Source: Bathynomus jamesi (Eukaryota; Arthropoda; Malacostraca; Isopoda; Cirolanidae). Taken from it: a stretch of 64,000 bases of DNA. The notes beneath the pieces are model-generated. The model was not told the origin of the DNA and did no database searches. It was given only the letters and a program-made list of their open reading frames with translations. The DNA is taken from NCBI GenBank assembly GCA_023014485.1, contig JAJOZX010008836.1:62001-126000 (forward strand), given 5' to 3'. A program made the translations under genes and the position numbers. Shown here one piece after another: positions 56,367-64,000 of the stretch; positions within the stretch are counted from its first letter, which is position 1; every line of letters starts with the position of its first letter.

Positions 56367-59300
56367 TAGCCCTGTTCAAAAATCAACTTTTTCTTATTTT
56401 CATAGGTTTCTGTACTTTTTCCCATGCTTTTTGACCTGAAAAGGCCGAAAATCACAACCATTTTGACCTAGGTTGTTGGGAAGCATTGCCGCATGGCTTT
56501 AAGTTTTCTGCTTGAAATCGGCCAAAAGCACCAGTTCCGGGGTCCCTTGAATCATGTTTTGCACTATAACTTTTTATCTAAACAAGATAGAGCAACAAAA
56601 TAGGCACCAAATTAAAGTGTTTTTAATCCTCTTTCTAACTTATACAATTATGATAGTCTTGGAACAAGAAATGGCACATTGGTACATACAAAGATTTCAG
56701 AAATATCACAAAATTCGTTTTCTCACACTCAAGGCAGACAAGGCGCCTTATTCATGACACAAATTTGAGATTAACATTTTGTCACAAGTCTAATCGATCA
56801 AGAAGTGAAAGCATTACATGATGATTAATTTCATAATGACATTTACACAGTCAGTTGTTGAGAGTTTGTTTCTTGAAGCTGTCAAAGCGGCGTCTGTTGA
56901 ACTCCACAGCTTGAAGGAGATAGTCCCTTTGCTTGGCATCTGTTGTTATGACATTTGCAAAGTCGCTCATCATCTTGACACCACGTTCAGCAATGTCATT
57001 CACCGCTTTCAGATTCTTAACATAGTCCAACGCTTTTCTGTAGTCCTCATTCTGTGGCCAAGACGTGACAGGTTCCAGAAGCCACTCGGATCCAATGTTC
57101 AGTGTGTCCAGCAGGAAATGTGATTCTGGGCCAATGAGATCAACCAGGGTGGTCTTAGCTGTGACTCTCTGGAATAGAGGCTTTCCTGTTCTGAAGCTGT
57201 CTGGCTTCTCAGTGGCATGTAACTGGGCAGCAATGTCGTGCTTCAATGTGTCACTCAATCTACTGCTGAACAGGGCAAATGGCACGACTTCCTGCGTCAG
57301 GTACCATTTGTGGTTTTCCATCTTATTAAGTACTGCATCAGCAAGCTCTGGGTCAGTTTTCTTGTACTTCAACATGTCCTGGATTAGACTTAGATCATTC
57401 ACGGGAGCATCTGCAGCAGACATTGACATCATCCATACAGGAGTGTAGAACAGCGCAAGGAAGGTGTTGAGTCTTTCCAGCTTTGATACAGTGTCTTCGT
57501 CGTACTCAAGTTGATCTGCAAACATCAGCATTTTCATGGAGTACAGGTTTCTGGCCATCCATCTGGCCTGATGAATGGCGCCTGGTCGACTCCAGTGAAT
57601 ACCTCGAGGAGGCGTTCCTCCAAGAACAATGACTGTCAGTTCAGCCATTTCCCTGTAGTCGGCTCTTGGAAGCCTTTCTGCTGTTAGAATGTCTTGGAGT
57701 ATTTCTTCACTGTTCTTCTTCTTTTCCTTCAGCCATTTGCTGTTGATAGCCAGCATCTTTGGGTTTTCCTTGGACAAGTCCGTCCAAACATCCTTCAGAT
57801 GCTCAAACCAGGGATTATCTGGCCCCTTCACCTTCCCAAACAGCTTCTCCCAAACTGCTCCTACTAGGATTTCCAGGATGTGATGTCGACAGGCCAGATA
57901 AAACACCTTTTTGTTCAGCATTTTCTCTAGCAGTTTGGCAGCTCCTCTGTGAACTCCACTGTTACTGGATGTAGTGTCAAAAACAAGGGCAGTAACATTA
58001 TCCGTAAGTTCCCATGTCTCCAGTAAATCCATTGAAGCCTCAGCCTGAGCTGTGCCAGAAGAATTGTCGATGACAGGTACTCCCAATAACTTTCCTTCAG
58101 TGTATGAAGGTGGACCAGACACTAGCACAGCTAAAGTCTCTGAGGTACTTCCAGGTTCACTGCCCAAGACATCTTTGAGCAACTTTCCATCCCAGTGTAA
58201 GGCAGCGTACTGTGGGGGGGTTTTCACAAAACTTGGACATGTGACTCTGGCTGATATTATACCTGGACAGCATTCTGTTGCGACGTGTTGTTGAGGTTGA
58301 GATGACGAAGTTATCCAGATCAGCCCCTCCAGCTTTCAAGGTGGCAGAAACCATGGCAGTAACTTGATTGTCTGATAAACCAAGACGATCAGCTGTATTG
58401 CAGATGACATCACATTCCATGACCTTCCTTGGAAACGTCAAAGTCACACTAGTCACAGTGTCTTGATGGTGAGAACATCCAGGACGAGGCTGATGGTAAT
58501 CCATGTCCTCTGTGTTAGCGTCGTTGTCAGTTGAGTCACCCCAGGTAATGTCATCCACATGAACAACTGCCTCTTGTTCTGCTGCAGCTGTAAAATAGTA
58601 CAACATGTTAAGACAGTAATTGTTAAGTACATGCTAAATATCGCAATGGAGTAAAACTTAAAACTTTTTGTAACGTTCAAAGTAATTAGTTTTACCTTGT
58701 TCTTGTCTATGCTGCAGTCTTTCATTCCTCGCTGCTTGCTGCAGGGATCTTGTCTCAAAAATCTTGTCATGACCAGACATATGACCTTTCCTCTCAGTCT
58801 TTTGGTCTTCGTAGAACCTGATATCCTCATCTTTCTTCTCTCTGGATAACAGTCTGTTGTTCTGTATTTCCTGGATTGCATCTGGAGCTCCTATATCGAA
58901 CAGGCTGTCTAATTCCAGCACAAATGCTCCTCTTTTTCCTCCAGGGTTACTTGCTCTTCCTTTGCTTTTCACCAGAGCACGATGTTTCTCATGTAGTTTC
59001 ATGAAGAGCTTCATTGCGTTGTACTTGGTCATTGTCTTGATCCTAGCCATCTGCCAGAATGGGATGATAGATTCAACTGTTTCATATGCAAGGTCTTGAA
59101 CCATGGGCCTCCCTGCATTTTCCTGTAAATTCTGAAGATTAAGGAAATACTGGAACGCCTGTCTGTTGGTGGGAAGCTGGGAACCACTGATAAAAGCTGA
59201 AGGGTATCCAACCAGGAAAGTTTCAGTGAGAGATCTGGTAGATGGCCCAGTTGACACCTGCCTGTGGACAGTACGTGGAGGTTCTGAGATATCAACTGTG

Positions 59301-59405
59301 CGCCCACGGAGCTCCCTCAGCTTGCTTGTTGTGAAGTTGTAACTTGTAGATGGTTTTCTAGATTCTGGTTGAGTTTCTGTTGTTTCCTGAAAAATGATAG
59401 ATAAT

Positions 59406-59472
<67 letters not shown>

Positions 59473-59740
59473 TATTAATTTTATGCTCTTTCATTTGATA
59501 CCTAATTTGTTGCTCTATCTTGTTTAGATCAAAAGTTAAAGTGCAAAACATAATTCAAGGGACCCCGGAATTGGCGCTTTGGCCGATTTCAAGGCAGAAA
59601 ATTTAAAGCTCCATGCGGCAATGCTTCCCAACATCCTAGGTCAAAATAGTTGTGATTTTCGGCTTTTTCAGGTCAAAAAGCATGGGAAAATGTACAGAAA
59701 CCTATGAAAATAAGAAAAAGTTGATTTTTGAACAGGCCTA
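56367..59740 (-). mobile_element. Family-2 DNA transposon, copy c, with ~250-bp TIRs
   Basis: Exact 9-bp duplications ATCCGACTG are at 56358-56366 and 59741-59749. The ends are TAGCCCTGTTCAAAAATCAAC and, on the complement, TAGGCCTGTTCAAAAATCAAC. The inverted repeats run about 250 bp inward (to CTATCTTGTTTAGAT near 59517 and its partner near 56590). This is a different subfamily from copies a and b, sharing the TAG start, the duplication size and the protein plan. The transposase gene is on the minus strand. An (ATT)n array at 59403-59475 lies near its right end. Confidence 0.9.
56851..59307 (-). pseudogene. Family-2-like transposase gene, copy c, one frameshift
   Basis: Exon 1 ends near 58696 (LQHRQEQ then GTAAAAC); its first part contains TETFLVGYPSAFISGSQLP, FWQMARIKTMTKYNAMKLF and FVLELDSLFDIGAPDAIQE. 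Exon 2 (about 58590) begins AAEQEAVVHVDD and holds an acidic linker. At about 58211-58217 a run of seven C (or a nearby T run) shifts the frame between CENPP and KTPPQYAALHWDGKLLKDV, the candidate first-Asp block. The last frame has ALVFDTTSSNSGVHRGAAKL (second Asp), FYLACRHHILEILVGAVW (CxxH), HQARWMARNLYSMKMLMFA (RW) and ends RRRFDSFKKQTLNN. It is distant from copies a and b in sequence but has the same order of motifs. One frame break makes it nearly intact. Confidence 0.75.
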
Positions 59741-59750
59741 ATCCGACTGC

Positions 59751-59752
<2 letters not shown>

Positions 59753-59815
<63 letters not shown>
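59753..59815. repeat. (TA)n microsatellite
   Basis: About 60 bp of TA repeat just outside the right duplication of family-2 copy c. Confidence 0.95.
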
Positions 59816-59818
<3 letters not shown>

Positions 59819-60137
59819 TTTTACTAATTTCGGAGTGGAAACCGAAAAAATCATGCCAAATTCAAGAAGTAAAATATATTTTACATTAGAAAGTGTCGAA
59901 GTGAAATAAAAACAATAATTTTTTAAATATTTTATGAGGAATGTATACCTGCTTCCCCCACAAATAAGGCAAAGGGGGACACACTAATTTCATATTTATT
60001 TTACCTGTGCTAGCTTTGATAATGTGTAAATTCATGGATAATAAATAGTCCTTACCAGCTCTCCTTCAACTTTTATAATATGCGCATTTCATTATGTTTA
60101 CAGAAATACATTTAGATAATTTTTTTCTTATTTTTAG

Positions 60138-60298
60138 CAAGCGAGGTGAAATTTAATCCTGCATATAGATTGCTGGATTTCCTTCCTCTGGACAAGTATA
60201 GTTACTACAGATATACTGGCTCCTTAACGACACCCCAGTGTTTTGAGGCTGTTATTTGGACTGTGTTTTCTAGTTCTCTTCCTGTGTCTGAGAGACAG
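60138..60298 (+). CDS. Alpha-carbonic anhydrase, penultimate exon
   Basis: This is a host gene exon. It is bounded by TTTTTAG before 60138 and GTAAGT after 60298. It encodes SEVKFNPAYRLLDFLPLDKY, then YYRYTGSLTTPQCFEAVIWT and SSSLPVSERQ, the YYRY.GSLTTP.C.E...W signature of alpha-carbonic anhydrases. These zinc enzymes interconvert CO2 and bicarbonate. The Thr-Thr pair that lines the active site is kept, but the second Pro of TTPPC is Gln here. The three zinc-binding His residues lie in upstream exons not seen in this window. The frame joins exactly to the next exon (VSERQ then LNELRML). Confidence 0.93.
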
Positions 60299-60647
60299 GT
60301 AAGTCGAATTGAATTAATAGGATAATACTCGCTCTTTTTTATTTTAGGTCACTTATTTGTACCTTCATCATTTCTTTTTATTTGAACTTTTTGTAATTTC
60401 TTTAACTTTTTAGCTGTTTTTTCAAAATAACTCATGGGTTTATAAACAAATTCATCTTTCTCTAGTGGGGAAAATTCTTCTAGAGATTCGCAACCATATC
60501 AGGTATTATTGCTAATCGCAAACAATCAGTAATACAAATTTTCATTTCCGACTATTGTAAACTGAAATTTTTTCAAGCTCGACTGACACTTGTTTATGTT
60601 AAGGCATTGGACGTTGGACATTATAACATAAATGATATTTTTATTAG

Positions 60648-60869
60648 CTAAATGAACTTCGAATGCTCCTTGACGAAGACAATAAACTCATCGTTGATAA
60701 TTTTCGACCTATACAACCACTCAACGGCCGAATGGTTTACCGAAACGGACTTACAGACCTAGCAAATATTTGCTTCATTCCCGTGATCTGTCCCCTTCTT
60801 GAAAACTTTCTGAAGACTCTTCTTATTGCTTTGAGGGGGCTCATTGGCATTCCTTTAATTACTGGGTAA
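60648..60869 (+). CDS. Alpha-carbonic anhydrase, last exon
   Basis: The acceptor TTATTAG is just before 60648. The exon encodes LNELRMLLDEDNKLIVDNF and RPIQPLNGRMVYRN, the NFRPIQPLNGR block that ends the alpha-carbonic anhydrase fold. It then adds a C-terminal tail of about 37 residues, ANICFIPVICPLLENFLKTL then LIALRGLIGIPLITG and TAA. The tail is largely hydrophobic, which could mean a membrane anchor or GPI signal as in membrane-bound members; this is inference. It is followed by ordinary intergenic DNA with no poly(A) signal that I would commit to. With the previous exon it is the only non-transposon gene found here. Confidence 0.93.
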   Translation, partial: LNELRMLLDEDNKLIVDNFRPIQPLNGRMVYRNGLTDLANICFIPVICPLLENFLKTLLIALRGLIGIPLITG

Positions 60870-61575
60870 ATTTTACAGATCACCTTTTATTTTATTGAAT
60901 TTCGAGAAAAGACAGTTTTCATTTTACCCAAAAATGTTCCTTAACTCAAAGAAATAAAATAAAATAATTACACATTAAAACTGATTATTCTTATAAAAAT
61001 AATAAACATCACGTTATACTTGTCTAAAAAACTACTGTAACTAAAACTGTAAATGAGGGCAGAATGAGTAACTATTTTAAGAGTCTGACTCAATCACATT
61101 TATAATTTTAGTCAAAGTCTGTATGGAATTTGCCTCTCGAAGGAGGAAGTCAATCCTGTAAACTCGTATACAAGTTTTATTATTTTTATAGTCTGTCAGT
61201 TGGCACCATGATAATTAAATTCAATCACTTTCATAGGCATAAACCTTAATATATTTTTTCTGTTTGAAGAATTATGATTTTACTCTCTGTTCGTAGTATA
61301 CACTGTCTTCCCATTCTCGTAGAAAGAGAGAAGTGCCCTAAAAGGTTTATGATTACAGTCAGTTAATTCAGAAATACTGTCATAAAACCCTACAAATTAA
61401 ATATAATTAAATGTAAACCCTAACGTACACTATTTTTTCCTTTCACCATACATGTTTTGCCTTATTTAAAAACTGGTGCTATCTTCTCTTTCTCTTTAGT
61501 GACTCTTTTCCTTAGTTGTCAACTTCTTTAAAAGTGTTTCATTGAGATAGTGTTTTTTCAAAGTTCACATATGAC
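60870..61575. other. 3' flank of the carbonic anhydrase gene
   Basis: AT-rich DNA likely including the 3' UTR. AATAAA-like words occur at 60951 (AAATAAAATAAAATAAT). No other gene is seen before the hAT at 61576. Confidence 0.5.
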
Positions 61576-62508
61576 CAGGGGTGCAGTGATGCCGGAGCGT
61601 GCCGGAGCGCCGCTCCGGCACCTCTGCAAGAGGAAGTTTGGAGGAATTACCATAACAAGCAACAAAAAAATTGTCTCCATTAATTATCAACAGTTTCTTA
61701 CTAGTCTTGTGAACAATTTGCAGCACCGTATGTTCACGACAACATCCATGAAAGGTTCTCAAACTTCTGAACCTCAAAGTATGTATAAATCACTGCTAAA
61801 TGAAATGTATGTCCTTGAAAAAGACTACTGGCATGATGAAATACCACCTAATTACGGAGAAGCTGAAATCTCATCTCTCTGTAAGAGGTTTAAGCTTTCT
61901 TCTTACTCTGTACTAAATGCCTTTAGAGACTATGTGGAAGATCATGGGCGCCGCATCCCCAAGATTTACACCCATTACTGAGCTGTTCACAAGTTATTCC
62001 TATTAGTACTGCTGAGTGTGAGAGGGGATTCGTCAAATGACATAACAAAAACTTGATAAAACAACAACACGCTCAAGAATTCTCATAAATCATGTATCAG
62101 CGCTTATGTTTGTTAAACTACATGGACCTCCTCTAGTTCAGTGGAATCCTGAGCCATATGCCATATCATGGCTGCGGTACCACAGATCGGCAGATGACAC
62201 CAGGACAAGAGTTGCTTCAGACCCCGAAAACATATCACGCCTGACCCTTTGTGGAAATTATTGTGAAACTTCCCACTGGTGGTATTTGGTAAGCACTAAG
62301 TAGTTTTAACTTCTTAAATTGATAAAATACATGATTGCTCTTTTTTCTTTATTTGCTTGATAATTATATTTATTTTATGATAATTAGTGAGTGCAAACAC
62401 GAAATACTTAGTCATCGTGTGGCATATATAGAAACAGGATAGGAAATGGCAGGCTTTTGTCAGGCCCACCAGAGCTCCGGCACCTATAAAATTGGCACTG
62501 CACCCCTG
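61576..62508 (+). mobile_element. hAT transposon, internally deleted
   Basis: Exact 8-bp duplications CATATGAC are at 61568-61575 and 62509-62516. The ends are CAGGGGTGCAGTGATGCCGG and, on the complement, CAGGGGTGCAGTGCCAATTT. The left subterminal part has a CCGGAGCGTGCCGGAGCGCCGCTCCGG hairpin and the right part has GAGCTCCGGCACC. It carries the 3' part of a transposase gene. Confidence 0.92.
61630..62303 (+). pseudogene. hAT transposase C terminus (ZNF862/ZMYM-like form)
   Basis: The frame to 61981 reads QQFLTSLVNNLQHRMF, EPQSMYKSLLNEMYVLEKDY and YGEAEISSLCKRFKLS, then stops after IPKIYTHY. The continuation near 62000-62100 (PISTAECERGF-like) is in another frame. From 62106 MFVKLHGPPLVQWNPEPYAI and SWLRYHRSADDTR follow, the typical end of ZNF862/KIAA1586-like hAT proteins. 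Two or more frame breaks; the catalytic core is absent. Confidence 0.75.
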
Positions 62509-62516
62509 CATATGAC

Positions 62517-63039
62517 CATGTATCGCGTGGATCCTATAATTCTTTTTTTAATTTTATTGTCAGTGATGTACAAAAACTAAAAATTCTTTAGTCAGATAAA
62601 TTTTTTATTTATTTATCTAAAACCTAATTTCGACATTTACTTCTTTAACGCGGAGTTCACACTTTGAAGACTTTGAAATAATGTATTTTAGTAGTATTTA
62701 ACCATTTCAAATAATTTTATAGTTTCAGTCTGTTCGTATAATGTTTCATAATAATTTCAAGACACAAAAATATACTGAAATTACTGACTTTGTCACAGAG
62801 GCGTACCGAAGGGGGGGAGGGCGACAGAGGCAGTCCCCCCTTTGGGCTTTGTACCGGTGTCCATTGATGTGTTTATCTCTACAACTATGTACTAAAGTTT
62901 GTACATACAGTTACAGAAATTAGCAGGTTTTGTTTTAGTGTGTATTATTTTATAGTAAGAATACATATTAGTTATTATGAATTTATTCTATATGCATTAA
63001 TATAAAATATTAATACCAGACCTGTCATCCCAGGACAGT
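62517..63039. other. No gene recognised
   Basis: AT-rich apart from a G-run at about 62809-62822 (GAAGGGGGGGAGGGCG) with a matching C-run at 62836, which could form a short hairpin. That hairpin may be the end of another non-autonomous element, but I found no partner. Confidence 0.45.
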
Positions 63040-63115
63040 GTTGCCAGGTAAAAAATTGAAAACCCGCCAAATCATGCTTAAAAACCAGCCCCAAAACAGC
63101 CAAACCAAGCTATAC

Positions 63116-63146
<31 letters not shown>

Positions 63147-63402
63147 TGTGTGTGTGTGTGAGATAGCATTAAACCTGCTTGGTATATTCACACACACACA
63201 CCTTTGTTGTAGTTGCTCACACGCTAAAAAATTTGCAAATTTTTTAGTTTACAGTATTTATATTTGTTGAATATTCAAACTTTCCGCTATCAATAAAAAA
63301 GACGTTATCTGAATTTTAAAACAGTCAAAAATTCACCGACCCGCGATTGTAGATTTTTACCAGCCAATTAGGCGAGAAAACCGCGGACTTGGCAACTGTG
63401 CC
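63040..63402. mobile_element. Possible small hAT-type MITE
   Basis: CAGTGTTGCCAGGTAAAAAA (63040) and, on the complement from about 63402, CACAGTTGCCAAGTCCGCGG are similar inverted ends. Matching AACCCGCC/CGCGGTTTTC words lie near each. A (TA)n(TG)n tract sits inside (63117-63160). No clear target duplication was found. Confidence 0.35.
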
Positions 63403-63556
63403 CCTGCATTGTATACTCCGACATTGTGAAGTGTTGGTGTTAACCCTTACTTTGCTTTTGACAGCTTGAGCTGCCAGCCCTTGTGCGAGTGCTAATGGCT
63501 GTCACAGCTCTCCGGTAAAAGTAAAAATGCAATGCACCATTATATTAGCTTATTGC

Positions 63557-63587
<31 letters not shown>

Positions 63588-63590
<3 letters not shown>

Positions 63591-63666
63591 GGTGATAAGA
63601 AAGTAACTGTGCACCTACTTTACATATATCATCTATATAGGTGCACATCGACTTTTGATCACCCTG
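63588..63666. mobile_element. Tiny mariner-type MITE, about 79 bp
   Basis: CAGGGTGATAAGAAAGTAAC opens and TTTTGATCACCCTG closes, with TGTGCACCT and AGGTGCACA mirrored in the middle, giving almost a full palindrome. TA repeats flank both sides, consistent with TA insertion. Confidence 0.75.
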
Positions 63667-63668
63667 TG

Positions 63669-63712
<44 letters not shown>

Positions 63713-64000
63713 AAAAAAAATGTACTTCATGTACTCACCACTGTAAACTGAACATCCTTTGAAAACAGTAGTTGTCCTTTTATAAATAAAAAGTTTTTTC
63801 CTTTTGTAAATAATATTCTTGTATCCTTCCAACAAAAAGTTTTTCCTTTTGTAAATAAAACAAGTTTTTCCTTTCGAAATAAAACATAACTTGTATCCTT
63901 TCAAGAAATAAGGGCCTACTAATTACTATATGCCTTGTAGTGGCAATGCATGATGCAAAGAAAAAATATCGTACAGCATGAAAATGTATATACAGTATAT

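Noticed and set aside
63659..63904. 81-codon minus-strand frame with FIYKRK repeats
   Set aside because: It arises from short tandem repeats (CCTTTTGTAAATAA units) and TA repeats, not a protein gene.

Overview
This is animal nuclear DNA, most likely from an arthropod with a large, repeat-rich genome. The signs are GT-AG introns, long (TA)n and (TC)n microsatellites, AACCTAACC-type tracts, and a mix of CR1/L2-like LINEs, Penelope-like elements, Tc1/mariner, hAT and Merlin elements. There is no prokaryotic gene organisation, no CRISPR array and no virus. Only one host gene is visible: the last two exons of an alpha-carbonic anhydrase at 60138-60869. Nearly everything else is mobile DNA, much of it nested.

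Layout. 1-2480: LINE (EN and RT), decayed. 3849-11063: a mariner fold-back derivative split by a 'family 1' element (4230-10607), which is itself split by a 'family 2' element (6076-9777). 11101-12900: Penelope-like element with two apparently identical 647-bp inverted arms. 13985-14421: LINE 3' end. 15165-16520: internally deleted hAT. 16828-17400: mariner MITE. 17440-18200: second Penelope-like remnant with hammerhead-like motifs. 18265-19484: nearly complete mariner. 20967-21552: truncated LINE copy. 21556-35836: one LINE whose endonuclease is interrupted by a 10.7-kb nest (22565-33271). The nest is an old hAT holding a mariner, a family-2 element and a younger hAT, which holds another hAT, which holds a MITE. 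35859-35992: Penelope-derived palindrome. 37828-39180: hAT. 39445-40065: Merlin derivative. 40607-41367: mariner. 41685-44681: apparently intact family-1 element. About 44726-47039: decayed family-1 copy. 47322-51150: 3.8-kb fold-back with a Merlin MITE in one arm. 51744-52815: LINE 3' end with a TTAA MITE in it. 52921-55352: fourth family-1 copy. About 55980-56200: 5S-rRNA-related SINE. 56367-59740: third family-2 element. 60138-60869: carbonic anhydrase exons. 61576-62508: hAT. 63588-63666: tiny MITE.

The most interesting content is two transposase families I cannot assign to a named group with certainty. Family 1 (four copies) has CACTGGG-like termini, TTA target duplications, an N-terminal Cys-rich domain and a C-terminal GERFHQD motif. 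The termini and target duplication suggest the CACTA/Mirage/Chapaev group. Family 2 (three copies) has TAGGGCGG- or TAGGCCTG-type termini, 8-9 bp target duplications and a hAT-like core order (D, D, CxxH, RW, E) but no recognisable hAT dimerisation domain. Many insertions have target duplications readable by eye, and some empty sites can be inferred from the interrupted reading frame, so relative ages can be ordered. All boundaries were read by eye; identity levels and family names need alignment and database searches.
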